A stretch of DNA of 64,000 nt from Candidatus Frackibacter sp. WG13 (lineage in GTDB: Bacteria > Bacillota > Halanaerobiia > Halobacteroidales > Acetohalobiaceae), in the NCBI RefSeq assembly GCF_900114655.1, contig NZ_FOTT01000012.1, positions 1-64,000 of the forward strand, read 5' to 3'. Numbering within the stretch: position 1 is the stretch's first letter; every line of letters begins with the position of its first letter. Shown here one piece after another: positions 7,851 through 16,462 of this stretch. Both the position numbers and the translations under genes were made by a program. The notes under the pieces were generated by a model. It was not told where the DNA came from. It was given only the letters and a program-made list of their open reading frames with translations, and searched no databases.

Positions 7851-9077
7851 TTAACCTAATAATGAATCTTTAGGTTTGCCATTTTCATATTCTACCCATT
7901 CAGTTATACTATCTTCAGTTAATGGAATAATAATAGTCGTTCCACTTTTTAATTTAGTATTACCATTTTTAAAATAATTTGCTTTAAGGATAGAATCGAT
8001 AGTCACACTGTGATTAAAAGCAATATCGAAGATATACTCTCCATTTGCTTTTACAGTATAAAGTTTATGCTTATTGAATAATGCTGGACTAATTGGCATT
8101 AATAATTTCTGTCCAGTAGCTACTTTTTCAGTCGCATCTAAGTTGTTAATTATTCTTAAGGCATCTTCATTTAGATTAAAAGATGTTTCAATATCTGGTA
8201 ATAATTCATTTCTCTTAACTCGATAATAGTTATCTAGTCTTTGACTAGCGTTTTTAAGATAAGAGAAGTTAAATCTTTGAGATCTATTTAATGGAATTAT
8301 GACTGTATTACCTACTTTAAGATCAACTGAATTAGAAATTTTATTTAATCTTACTAACAATTGAGGACTAATTCCAAATTTGTTAGCTACTTTATTTAGG
8401 TTCTCACCTTTTTGCACTTTGTAGAAGTAATACAAAGGGTATGAATAATTAGTTGATTCTTGATTATCGTTATCTTCGTTAGTATTTATAGGAAGAATTA
8501 ATTGACGTCCAGGATATACATCATAGGCATCTTGAATATTATTTAATTCAACTAATTTAGCAACTGTTGTATTATACTTCTGGGCAATATTCCATAAAAT
8601 ATCTCCTTTTTGAACAGTATAATAGCGATAATTATCATTAGTCTTCTCGCTATTATTTGTAGGCACTAATAATTGACGCCCAACATACATATCATTAGCA
8701 TCTTTAATATCATTTAACTTAACTAATCTTTTTACGGTTGTATTATACTTTTGTGCGATATTCCATAGAATATCTCCTGATTTGACTGTATAATAGCTAA
8801 ATATTTTTTTATTATTATTACTGTTGTCTTTTTCATAACTAACATCAATAGTAATTACTAATTTTTGACCTACATAAATATTGGATGGATTATTAATATC
8901 ATTTTGATTAACTATAACTTTGACTGGAATACCAATATTACGAGAAATTTTTACTAAAGTGTCTCCCCTCTTTACATGATAAACTTTACTAGTCTTTGTT
9001 TGATTGGCATCTGCTTGAGTGACGGGAATACTTACTATAACTGCTAATATTACTAAGATGATTAAATTTTTCTTCAT
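7851..9077 (-). CDS. Secreted protein with six tandem LysM repeats
   Basis: A 408-residue protein with an N-terminal signal peptide (MKKNLIILVILAVIVSIPV, cleavage probably after the following Ala residues), then only LysM repeats, which bind peptidoglycan glycan chains. Repeats 1-4 are clear (YHVKRGDTL, YYTVKSGDILWNIAQKYNTTV, YYTVQKGDILWNIAQKYNTTV, YKVQKGENLNKVA). Repeats 5 and 6 have lost the GDT core (YYRVKRNELL, LYTVKANGEYIF). Repeats 2 and 3 are almost identical, so they are a recent duplication. There is no catalytic domain. The start is the ATG at 9077, 10 nt after AAAGGAG; an upstream in-frame ATG at 9122 would break the signal peptide. It probably decorates or organises the cell wall. 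Confidence 0.88.
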   Translation of the reverse strand: MKKNLIILVILAVIVSIPVTQADANQTKTSKVYHVKRGDTLVKISRNIGIPVKVIVNQNDINNPSNIYVGQKLVITIDVSYEKDNSNNNKKIFSYYTVKSGDILWNIAQKYNTTVKRLVKLNDIKDANDMYVGRQLLVPTNNSEKTNDNYRYYTVQKGDILWNIAQKYNTTVAKLVELNNIQDAYDVYPGRQLILPINTNEDNDNQESTNYSYPLYYFYKVQKGENLNKVANKFGISPQLLVRLNKISNSVDLKVGNTVIIPLNRSQRFNFSYLKNASQRLDNYYRVKRNELLPDIETSFNLNEDALRIINNLDATEKVATGQKLLMPISPALFNKHKLYTVKANGEYIFDIAFNHSVTIDSILKANYFKNGNTKLKSGTTIIIPLTEDSITEWVEYENGKPKDSLLG

Positions 9078-9299
9078 AATTTTTATTCTCCTTTCTTTTT
9101 CTAACCTATATAAGGGTAACATAAACTTTAAAAGTAGACAATAACAAATTGTTTACTTTTGAAACAATAATATCCATCTATTAGTCTCCTAAATATTTGA
9201 TTTAGGCTTATTCAGATAGTGAAATACCCTTATAAATAAAATTATTAAGAAAGAAGAAATGCCAAAGTAATCAAGAAAAATATGAGATGAAGCAAAGAA

Positions 9300-9932
9300 T
9301 TAATTGCTAACTAATTTAATCAGTAAGCTAGTGGTATATTGTCCTAAAAAAGCTACGTCTTCTGTATGTAATTTAGTTATTACTGATGAATCAAAAAGAA
9401 TATTAGCTCCTCCATTTAATTCTTCATCACTAAACCAGATGATATAAGTTAATGGAATAGTAGGTAAAGTTTCAATAGTGAAACCTAAATCGCCTTTATC
9501 TATAAATTGAGCTCCTAGTTTTTTTGCTGCTTTTTTTAATTTATTTGGGTGTTGGCATAAATTATTGATAATTGGTTTAATTGCTTCTCTTTGGAAAGCA
9601 TCACTGTAAACATTACCACCGGGGAGTTCTTTATAAGAAATTAATTCGCCGTTTGGTTCCCAATTATTACCCCGAGTTAAAAAATGTAAGGTTACTATCT
9701 TCATTCCAATGGCTACTGGAATTTCTGGATTTGAACTACTCATTTCTCCAGTTGGGTAGTCTACGTAATACTTTTGATTTAGACTTGGGATAACAAATTT
9801 ATTTTCTTCTTCTATAAATTCTAATCCAGTTTTATCTATTATATCTTCAATTCCAGTTCTTTCTAAACGTCTTTGAGCTTTTTTAATAGCGGGTTTATAA
9901 GCGATAACATCTTCATGTTCTGATAAAGACAT
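9300..9932 (-). CDS. DUF3786-family protein
   Basis: A 210-residue cytoplasmic protein with the DUF3786 pattern: ILHFL-like TLHFLTRG in the middle, ISYKELPGGNVYSDAF, then KKLGAQFIDKGDLGF, LPTIPLTYIIWFSDEELNGGANILFDSSV and a final LHTEDVAFLGQ. The family occurs in anaerobes, sometimes near corrinoid or metal proteins, and its biochemical role is unknown. The start is ATG 9932, with AAAGGAG 9 nt away. Only 210 nt of AT-rich DNA with no visible gene separates it from the LysM gene downstream. Confidence 0.78.
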   Translation of the reverse strand: MSLSEHEDVIAYKPAIKKAQRRLERTGIEDIIDKTGLEFIEEENKFVIPSLNQKYYVDYPTGEMSSSNPEIPVAIGMKIVTLHFLTRGNNWEPNGELISYKELPGGNVYSDAFQREAIKPIINNLCQHPNKLKKAAKKLGAQFIDKGDLGFTIETLPTIPLTYIIWFSDEELNGGANILFDSSVITKLHTEDVAFLGQYTTSLLIKLVSN

Positions 9933-10201
9933 CAATATCAACTCCTTTAATTAAGATAATTTAGAATCTTTTGATTAATTATATCAGTTCACTGATAGAT
10001 AATCAATTACATTAAAAATTTAATTAAGTGCATTTCATAATTAGATTTTGAGTATAATTAACAAGGAATTTTTGGGCGTTAACAAGTAATTATGAAATTT
10101 TTGAAATGTAAAATATAAAAACTGAACTGTTAAAGCACTATTATTTATGGTATTATAAATATATAGTAATAGATACATAATTTTAATGGGGAGGAAGTAA
10201 C

Positions 10202-11452
10202 ATGCGCGCTGAAATAGTTTCTATTGGAACCGAATTATTATTGGGTCAAATTATCGATACTAATGCTGCTTATATTGCAGAGAAGCTAGCTGAATTAGGG
10301 ATTGATTTATACCATAGAAATACAGTTGGTGACAATAAGGAGAGGTTATATAAAAGTTTAAAGATGAGCTTGGAAAGGTCTGATATAGTATTAACTACTG
10401 GCGGTTTAGGTCCTACTGATGATGATTTAACTAGAGAGGTAGTGGCTGATGTAATGAAAGTGGAATTGATTAAAGATCAGGATCTAGTAGAGAGAATTGA
10501 GGGTTTTTTTAAAGATTTAGGAAGAGAGATGACTGAAAATAATCTTACTCAAGCTTATTTGCCAGCAGGAGCAGAACCAATTATCAATGAACAAGGGACA
10601 GCGGCAGGAATAATTTTAGAGAAAGATAATAATACTATCATTTCTATGCCAGGCGTTCCAGAAGAGATGAAGAAGATGATGAGCAAGACAGTAATTCCAT
10701 ATTTGAAGAAGAAATTAGGAAGTAATCAATTAATTAAATCAAAAGTTTTAAAAGTGTGTGGCTATGGAGAGTCATCATTGGAAACTGAAATTAAAGATAT
10801 CTTGGATGAACAGACTAATCCAACGATTGCTCTTTTAGCTGGTAAGGCAGAGGTTCATCTGCGTATCACAGCTAAATCAAAAGATGAAGAATTAGCAGAT
10901 CAGTTGATTAAAGAGGCAGAAGCTAAATTAAGAAGCCGTCTGGGAGTTAATATTTTTGGGGTTAATGATGAAACCTTAGAAGAAGTGATAGGGAATTATT
11001 TAAAGAACGAGAAATTAACTTTAGCTGTAGCGGAGTCTTGTACAGGAGGATTAATTGGAGATAGAATAACTGATATTCCTGGGAGCTCTTCTTATTTTGA
11101 GAGGGGAGTTGTAACTTACAGTAACCAAGCTAAGAAAGATTTATTGCGGGTTAAAGAAAAGACATTAAAAGAAGAGGGAGCGGTCAGTAAAAAGGTAGCT
11201 TTAAAGATGGCAAAAGGAGTTAAAGAATTAGCTAGTACAGATTTGGGTGTATCAGTAACCGGTATTGCTGGTCCTGGAGGCGGGAGTAAAGAAAAGCCAG
11301 TAGGGTTAGTTTATATGGGTTTAGCAACTTCAGAAGGTACTAAAGCCTTCAGATTTAAGTTTCATGGAAATCGCCAACAGATTAAATATCTTACATCGCA
11401 ATATGTATTAGATAAATTAAGAAGGTATTTAGAGGGTGCTTTAGAGTTATAA
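10202..11452 (+). CDS. cinA: CinA: competence/damage protein and NMN amidohydrolase
   Basis: A 416-residue two-domain CinA. The N-terminal MoCF-like domain (about 1-170) has GTELLLGQIIDTNAAYIAEKL and TTGGLGPTDDDLTRE. The C-terminal domain (about 255-412) has AESCTGGLIGDRIT, GVVTYSN, VGIAGPGG-like VTGIAGPGGG and KPVGLVYMG. The C-terminal part deamidates nicotinamide mononucleotide in NAD recycling; the N-terminal part is linked to pyrophosphatase activity. GGGAGGAAG precedes the ATG. cinA lies near recA in many Firmicutes, and here two genes separate them. A TATTAT-like -10 lies about 50 nt upstream, without a clear -35. Confidence 0.95.
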   Translation: MRAEIVSIGTELLLGQIIDTNAAYIAEKLAELGIDLYHRNTVGDNKERLYKSLKMSLERSDIVLTTGGLGPTDDDLTREVVADVMKVELIKDQDLVERIEGFFKDLGREMTENNLTQAYLPAGAEPIINEQGTAAGIILEKDNNTIISMPGVPEEMKKMMSKTVIPYLKKKLGSNQLIKSKVLKVCGYGESSLETEIKDILDEQTNPTIALLAGKAEVHLRITAKSKDEELADQLIKEAEAKLRSRLGVNIFGVNDETLEEVIGNYLKNEKLTLAVAESCTGGLIGDRITDIPGSSSYFERGVVTYSNQAKKDLLRVKEKTLKEEGAVSKKVALKMAKGVKELASTDLGVSVTGIAGPGGGSKEKPVGLVYMGLATSEGTKAFRFKFHGNRQQIKYLTSQYVLDKLRRYLEGALEL

Positions 11453-11490
11453 TAAAGAAAGAATAATTATAACTCTAGGTGGTATAAAAA

Positions 11491-12882
11491 ATGAAGAATG
11501 AAATAATTATTATATTTTTTATTGCAATTTTAGGGGCAGTAGTTGCGGTTAACTTAATGAGTGGTACGGTCTATAAACTAAGTGCTTTTGAAGTAGAATT
11601 AGCTGTGCAGATTTCTGGCAATAATTTTACACAGGTAAATTTTCCACCAATAGGCAAGGTAGTGGCTAATACTCATTCTTATCCTTTGAATTTAAAAGCT
11701 ACTGTTTTAAATGTAAATCCTGACCGACTAAGGAGTTTAGTAAAACAGATTGAAGATAAAGAAGAATTTATAAATGTCATCGAACGAAGAGGAAGAGATA
11801 TACTACAATTCTTTATCTTACGCACACTCTTAATTGCTTTTATGGGGGGCGTAGTTGGAGTTTTTATGTTAGGTAGAAGAGAATTCAAATATCTATTAGT
11901 TGGTGGATTGATTGGTTTAATTTTATTAGTAATTCTCTTTGCAGGTACTTATTCTACTTATAATCTTGATAGGTTTGATGATCCAAATTATAAAGGAATG
12001 TTATCTGCAGCACCTTGGATGATCGGTTTAATAGAGGAAGGATTAAATAATATTGATCAGTTAGGGAAAGAGATGGCGAAGATAACGACTAATATTTCTA
12101 ATCTCTTTACTGAGGTAGAGGCTTTAAAGACTTTAAGAGAAGTCAGTGGACAGATAAAAGTATTACACGTTAGTGATATTCACAATAATCCTGTAGCTTT
12201 AGATATTGTTGAAAAAGCAATTAATAGTTTTGATGTCGATTTAATCATTGATTCAGGTGATATAAGTGACTATGGAACTCCACTAGAAGCTAAGTTATTA
12301 GAGAGGATTGACAATTTAAAGATTCCTTATCTTTTTGTCCCTGGTAATCATGATTCACCAATTATTATAGAGAAGATGAAGAGCTTTGATAATGTAATTG
12401 TATTAGAGGCCGGGACAGTAAAAGTTAAAGGTTTAACAGTTACTGGGCTTGCTGACCCTGCTTCAATTACTAAGAATATTAAGCCACCAAAAGTAGATAT
12501 GATTAAAGAATATCAAGATGGTTTAAAAGAATTATTAGGCAAGTTAGCAACAGCACCAGACTTGGTAGTGATTCATAATATTTTGATTGCTACGCCAGTA
12601 GTAGGAAAAGTTCCAGTCTTATTACATGGTCATGACCATGAATTTAAGATTAGAGAAGAAAAGAGGACAGTTATTGCAGATGCTGGAACAACAGGTGCTG
12701 CTGGAATTAGGGGGTTACAAAGTGAAAATGGAATACCTTATACGTTAAATTTATTACATTTTAATAATAAAGATGGAATTCAATTAAAAGCTATTGATAC
12801 GATTACAATTTATAGTCGTGAGAGTAGTTTTATTTTAAAAAGAAAAGGGATTAGTAAAGAAGAACAATTAATTTCTAATTAG
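11491..12882 (+). CDS. Membrane-anchored metallophosphoesterase
   Basis: A 463-residue protein. Residues 4-24 form a membrane segment, an extracytoplasmic-looking stretch follows, then two close hydrophobic segments lie at about 108-126 and 132-152. The C-terminal half is a calcineurin-like phosphoesterase with VSDIHNNP (about 227-234), DSGDISD, VPGNHDS, HNILI and GHDHEF (about 375-380), so all metal-binding blocks are present. The substrate is unknown. It starts 38 nt after cinA and is probably co-transcribed. A strong bidirectional terminator follows. It could be a membrane-bound phosphodiesterase acting on lipids or nucleotides, but nothing in the sequence decides that. Confidence 0.82.
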   Translation: MKNEIIIIFFIAILGAVVAVNLMSGTVYKLSAFEVELAVQISGNNFTQVNFPPIGKVVANTHSYPLNLKATVLNVNPDRLRSLVKQIEDKEEFINVIERRGRDILQFFILRTLLIAFMGGVVGVFMLGRREFKYLLVGGLIGLILLVILFAGTYSTYNLDRFDDPNYKGMLSAAPWMIGLIEEGLNNIDQLGKEMAKITTNISNLFTEVEALKTLREVSGQIKVLHVSDIHNNPVALDIVEKAINSFDVDLIIDSGDISDYGTPLEAKLLERIDNLKIPYLFVPGNHDSPIIIEKMKSFDNVIVLEAGTVKVKGLTVTGLADPASITKNIKPPKVDMIKEYQDGLKELLGKLATAPDLVVIHNILIATPVVGKVPVLLHGHDHEFKIREEKRTVIADAGTTGAAGIRGLQSENGIPYTLNLLHFNNKDGIQLKAIDTITIYSRESSFILKRKGISKEEQLISN

Positions 12883-12932
12883 AAATTTTCTAAATCTTAG
12901 AGTTTATAATGGGAGTATAAGATATAATTTTT

Positions 12933-12955
12933 AAAAGCCGGTATCGCCGGCTTTT
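12933..12955. terminator. Bidirectional terminator
   Basis: A perfect 9-bp stem AAAAGCCGG/CCGGCTTTT with a 5-nt loop lies between the converging phosphoesterase gene (plus) and M23 peptidase gene (minus). It has the A/T tails needed for both strands. Confidence 0.92.
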
Positions 12956-12982
12956 AATGTATAAATATCTTTAGTTATTAAT

Positions 12983-14029
12983 TTACTTTAAATAATTAAG
13001 AGGATTAACTGGTCTACTATTGACCTGTATTTCAAAATGAAGATGTGGTCCAGTACTTCTACCAGTGTTACCAGATTTAGCGATAGGCTCTCCTCGATAT
13101 ACATTCTCTCCACTGTAAACAAGGAGTTTTGAATTATGAGCATATAATGTTCTCAACCCGCGCTGATGTTCTATAATTACTGTTTTACCATAACCTCTAG
13201 CCCAGCCACTATATACAATCTTACCACCTCTGGCTGCTCTAACTGTAGTACCAACATTAACAGCATAATCGATTCCCTCGTGTAATGTTCGTTTGCCAGA
13301 AATAGGGTGAACTCTATAACCAAAATAAGATGAAATTGGAGTATGAATAGGAGCAATAAATTGTTTTTTCAGTCTATCTTGATAACCAAATTCAGGTTTA
13401 GCCCCAGGAAGGATTATTAAATCACCTAATTGTACTTGTCCAGGATCTCTAATATTGTTAGCTTTGGTGATTCTATCTAAACTAATATCAAAACGTTGGG
13501 TAAGTTCCCATAAGCTATCTCCTGGATTAATCTTATATAAGATGCCTTTAACTGGTAGAATTTTAATTTTCATTCCTGGTTTAATTCTATTCATATTTGT
13601 TATATCATTAGCACCTAAAATAGTATCTATATTGATATTATACTTTTTAGCGATTGAAAAAAGATTTTCACCGTATTGGACAGTATGTTCGTGAATTTTA
13701 TCTACTAATGATGGCTCTTTTGTTGGTTTAGTAATTTTGTGTTTTGTGGTTTCTATATCCTTATTTTGATTAAATAATTTGGAGTTTTCTTGGGACTTAT
13801 TATTAGGCTTTGGAATAGATTGTTGATTTAAGTTATTATTGGGTTTTGATTTAATTCTATTATTTATAGTAGGTTGAATTTGTTCTTTGACGACTACTTT
13901 CTTTTTCTGTTGGGTTGTAGCTGACATTTGATTATTAATAGATTCTACTTTATTTTCTTTGAAATAAAGGTTATATCCACTAAGAAGAACAATAATAATT
14001 AAGAATATACTGATTGTATGTTTTTTCAT
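12983..14029 (-). CDS. LysM and M23 endopeptidase (cell-wall hydrolase)
   Basis: A 348-residue envelope enzyme. A single N-terminal membrane/signal segment (about 5-22) is followed by a Lys/Asn/Gln-rich linker to about 110. Two LysM repeats follow (HTVQYGENLFSIAKKYN and YKINPGDSLWELTQRFD), then a lysostaphin-type M23 domain from about 225. The zinc ligands are in HEGIDYA (H..D) and HLHFE near the end, so the site looks intact. These enzymes cut peptide cross-links in peptidoglycan. The start is ATG 14029, 8 nt after AGGAG; an in-frame GTG lies 9 nt further upstream. It is transcribed towards the phosphoesterase gene. Confidence 0.92.
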   Translation of the reverse strand: MKKHTISIFLIIIVLLSGYNLYFKENKVESINNQMSATTQQKKKVVVKEQIQPTINNRIKSKPNNNLNQQSIPKPNNKSQENSKLFNQNKDIETTKHKITKPTKEPSLVDKIHEHTVQYGENLFSIAKKYNINIDTILGANDITNMNRIKPGMKIKILPVKGILYKINPGDSLWELTQRFDISLDRITKANNIRDPGQVQLGDLIILPGAKPEFGYQDRLKKQFIAPIHTPISSYFGYRVHPISGKRTLHEGIDYAVNVGTTVRAARGGKIVYSGWARGYGKTVIIEHQRGLRTLYAHNSKLLVYSGENVYRGEPIAKSGNTGRSTGPHLHFEIQVNSRPVNPLNYLK

Positions 14030-14357
14030 TATCTTCACTCCTAATTACAATAATTAATTTAACTATAGTATTCTAAATATTAGAGAGTATTATAATAAAG
14101 GCATGTAAGAGTTAGCTTTTTATAATCACTATTAATTATTATATAATTAGGGTTAATTAGTGTCAAGAATTATGATAAGAACAAGGGGAAATAACATATT
14201 CTAATGAAATAAATAATAGGAAAAGTAGTAAATAGATTCTAACCAAGTTTGAAGTTTAAGAAGGTTGTTAAGAGTAGTAAAGTTATGTTAAAGTTATTTA
14301 AATAGCTTTAATCACCTTTAATTGTGGTTATTGCTCTGAATTGATTGATTTTAGCAA
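14030..14357. other. Gene-free stretch upstream of recA
   Basis: About 330 nt of very AT-rich sequence between the divergent M23 peptidase gene and the recA promoter. I see no convincing coding region, RNA gene or repeat in it. It must hold the M23 promoter. Confidence 0.5.
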
Positions 14358-14386
14358 TTGTAATTAAAGAACATTTGTTCTATAAT
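14358..14386 (+). promoter_or_regulatory. recA promoter with LexA/DinR operator
   Basis: -35 TTGTAA (14358-14363), a 17-nt spacer and a perfect -10 TATAAT (14381-14386). The spacer contains GAACATTTGTTC (14369-14380), an exact match to the Firmicute LexA (DinR) core GAAC-N4-GTTC. LexA bound here would block RNA polymerase, so recA is almost certainly in the SOS regulon. The leader to the start codon is about 125 nt. Confidence 0.9.
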
Positions 14387-14519
14387 ATACATGTTGTAGA
14401 TGTTTTTATATTACATTATTTTTTAGACATGAAGAAATAAATTAAGAAATAATTTTAAAATTTAGTAATCAAAAGTAATCTATTGGTTTTAAGATCTTAA
14501 ATTTAAGGAGTTGATAAGG

Positions 14520-15575
14520 GTGAGTGATGAAAAGAAGAAAGCTTTGGAAAGAACTTTAAAACAGATTGAAAAGGAGTATGGTAAAGGTTCTATTATGCGG
14601 TTAGGTGAAGCTAAAGCATTAGATGTGGAAACGATCCCAACAGGAGCTTTATCATTAGATATTGCTTTAGGTGTAGGTGGTATTCCTCGAGGAAGAATAA
14701 TAGAAATATTTGGACCGGAATCTTCTGGTAAGACGACACTGGCGTTACATGTAATTGCTGAAGCACAAAAGATGGGAGGAGTAGCGGCGTTTATTGATGC
14801 TGAACATGCTTTAGATCCTAAGTATTCTAAAGATTTAGGTGTAAATACTGATGAATTATTAATTTCTCAACCTAATACTGGGGAGGAAGCATTAGAGATT
14901 TGTGAGGCTTTAGTAAGGAGTGGAGCTGTAGATATTATTGTTGTCGATTCAGTAGCGGCATTAGTACCTGAGGCTGAAATTGAAGGTGAGATGGGGGATG
15001 CCCATGTGGGTTTACAAGCTCGTTTGATGTCACAGGCTATGAGAAAGTTATCAGGAAGTATTAGTAAATCGAAAGCAACTTGTGTATTTATTAATCAGAT
15101 TCGTGAAAAAGTTGGAGTTATGTTTGGTAATCCAGAAACTACTCCAGGTGGACGAGCTCTTAAGTTTTATTCATCAGTTCGGATAGATATTAGAAGAAGG
15201 AAGGCCATTAAAGATGGCGACGAAATGATAGGAAATAAGACAAAGATAAAAGTAGTTAAGAATAAGGTAGCACCGCCGTTTAAGAAGGCAGAAGTCGATA
15301 TTATGTATGGAGAAGGTATTTCTAAAGTAGGTTGTATTGTAGATGTAGCAGTGGATTACGATATTATTCAACGTTCTGGGGCATGGTATTCCTATGGTGA
15401 TGATATGACTTTAGGACAAGGGAGAGAAAACTCTAAACAAGCTTTAGAGGAGAATCCAGAATTATTGGCTGAAATAGAAAAGAAAGTAAAAATAAAAGCC
15501 GGCTTGGTCAATGAAGATGAAGTAGAAGTTGATGGAGATGAAAAAACTGAAGCTATAGAAAAAGATGAAGAATAG
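14520..15575 (+). CDS. recA: Recombinase RecA
   Basis: A 351-residue RecA of normal length with no intein. It has Walker A GPESSGKT (65-72), [18 protein letters not shown] (Walker B), the loop L1/L2 region with GEMGDAHVG and [21 protein letters not shown], and an acidic C-terminal tail. It pairs homologous DNA strands and activates LexA self-cleavage. The GTG at 14520 is chosen because AAGGAG lies 10 nt before it; the TTG at 14511 is too close to that site. A long leader and a LexA box precede it and a terminator follows, so it is monocistronic with no recX next to it. Confidence 0.98.
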   Translation: MSDEKKKALERTLKQIEKEYGKGSIMRLGEAKALDVETIPTGALSLDIALGVGGIPRGRIIEIFGPESSGKTTLALHVIAEAQKMGGVAAFIDAEHALDPKYSKDLGVNTDELLISQPNTGEEALEICEALVRSGAVDIIVVDSVAALVPEAEIEGEMGDAHVGLQARLMSQAMRKLSGSISKSKATCVFINQIREKVGVMFGNPETTPGGRALKFYSSVRIDIRRRKAIKDGDEMIGNKTKIKVVKNKVAPPFKKAEVDIMYGEGISKVGCIVDVAVDYDIIQRSGAWYSYGDDMTLGQGRENSKQALEENPELLAEIEKKVKIKAGLVNEDEVEVDGDEKTEAIEKDEE

Positions 15576-15581
15576 ACTTAG

Positions 15582-15611
15582 AAAGGGTTGGTATGATTAT
15601 ATCAACCCTTT
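15582..15611 (+). terminator. recA terminator
   Basis: Stem AAAGGGTTG/CAACCCTTT with a 12-nt loop, followed by TTT, right after the recA stop. Confidence 0.9.
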
Positions 15612-15654
15612 TTAATTTTGGTGAAGACTGAAAAAATATTTGTGGTTGTACCAT

Positions 15655-15765
15655 TTATTTTTTCATTAGTAACCATTTTTTAACTTCAGGGATAATCACT
15701 TCAATTTTTTCTGCTTTGTCTACTACTTCAATGATTAAAGATAGTTCTTTTAAATAATTTTCTAA
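15655..15765 (-). pseudogene. C-terminal remnant of a DUF190 gene
   Basis: The frame overlapping the crcB stop by a few bases encodes 36 residues, including LSLIIEVVDKAEKIEVIIP, up to a TAA at 15655. This matches the last third of DUF190 proteins (LSxDLPLVIEIVD...EKI...LP), which often sit next to crcB. The N-terminal two thirds are absent and there is no ribosome site or start codon, so it looks like the leftover of a deletion that fused into the crcB 3' end. It is about 36 residues against a usual 100-110. Confidence 0.6.
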
Positions 15766-16133
15766 ACAGTTCTTCCTAAAAATATCCCGGCTAATACAAA
15801 TATTAAACCGATAATTAGATTACTAAAAATATTTATATTAGCTAAAAGAATTTCTTTATCTTCAAAGAGTGACATTGTTTCGTAGGCGAAAGTAGAAAAT
15901 GTTGTTAAAGCACCTAAAAATCCTGTTGTAATTGCTACTCGGAGATAGGGGGAGATGGTTGTTTTTTCAAAAAAGATGGTCATCAAAAAACCTAATAAAA
16001 ATGATCCTAATATATTCACTGTAAAAGTACCATAAGGGAAAGTACTATTCCATTGGGCCATCCATTTAGAAATCGTATAACGGCTTATAGCACCGAAAAA
16101 ACCTCCTAATCCTATGTAAAATAACTTTAACAT
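15762..16133 (-). CDS. crcB: Fluoride exporter CrcB/FluC
   Basis: A 123-residue protein with four membrane helices, the normal size of a dual-topology Fluc channel subunit. Conserved parts are GGFFGAISRY (about 10-19), the GTFTVNILGSFLLGF helix with the pore Asn, and TTGFLGALTTFSTFAYE with the TFS motif. It lets fluoride leave the cell. There is one copy here, so the channel would be a homodimer. A fluoride riboswitch lies just upstream, which independently supports the call. Confidence 0.96.
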   Translation of the reverse strand: MLKLFYIGLGGFFGAISRYTISKWMAQWNSTFPYGTFTVNILGSFLLGFLMTIFFEKTTISPYLRVAITTGFLGALTTFSTFAYETMSLFEDKEILLANINIFSNLIIGLIFVLAGIFLGRTV

Positions 16134-16189
16134 TATGTCTTCACCTCCCCTACCTTTTAATAAATTTATGGGATTATTAAATATAAAGA

Positions 16190-16274
16190 CTCCTATCCAC
16201 TACTAGACTTAGTAACAGATAGGAGCCATTATCTCATATTTATTTGAGCGTTTACTGGTGAGCTCCATCACCTT
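16190..16274 (-). promoter_or_regulatory. Fluoride riboswitch (crcB motif) with terminator switch
   Basis: Minus strand, 5' to 3': GGUGAUGGAGCUCACC, AAACGCUC, a short stem and then AUAAUGGCUCCUA give the crcB-motif aptamer (16272 down to about 16219). Its 3' strand overlaps CUCCUAUC, which can instead pair with GAUAGGAG (plus coordinates 16190-16197) to form a terminator stem followed by a U-rich tail. Fluoride binding should hold the aptamer and prevent the terminator, switching crcB on. Confidence 0.92.
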
Positions 16275-16293
16275 TTATTGATTTGTTGTATGT

Positions 16294-16321
16294 ATTATAT
16301 CATATGTATAATAATATTCAA
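16294..16321 (-). promoter_or_regulatory. crcB promoter
   Basis: Minus strand -35 TTGAAT (16321-16316), 16-nt spacer, -10 TATAAT (16299-16294). It sits about 20 nt before the riboswitch aptamer. Confidence 0.75.
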
Positions 16322-16462
16322 TATGAAATTAAGAATTAAATTAAAGGTATTTATTATTAATAATTATGCAAGAGATTTAATTAAATTATCTGCATAGAGG
16401 GATTAATTAGTTGTTTCGAGAATTAGAATCAAATAGGAAATATAAGAAGGAGGAATATATAG

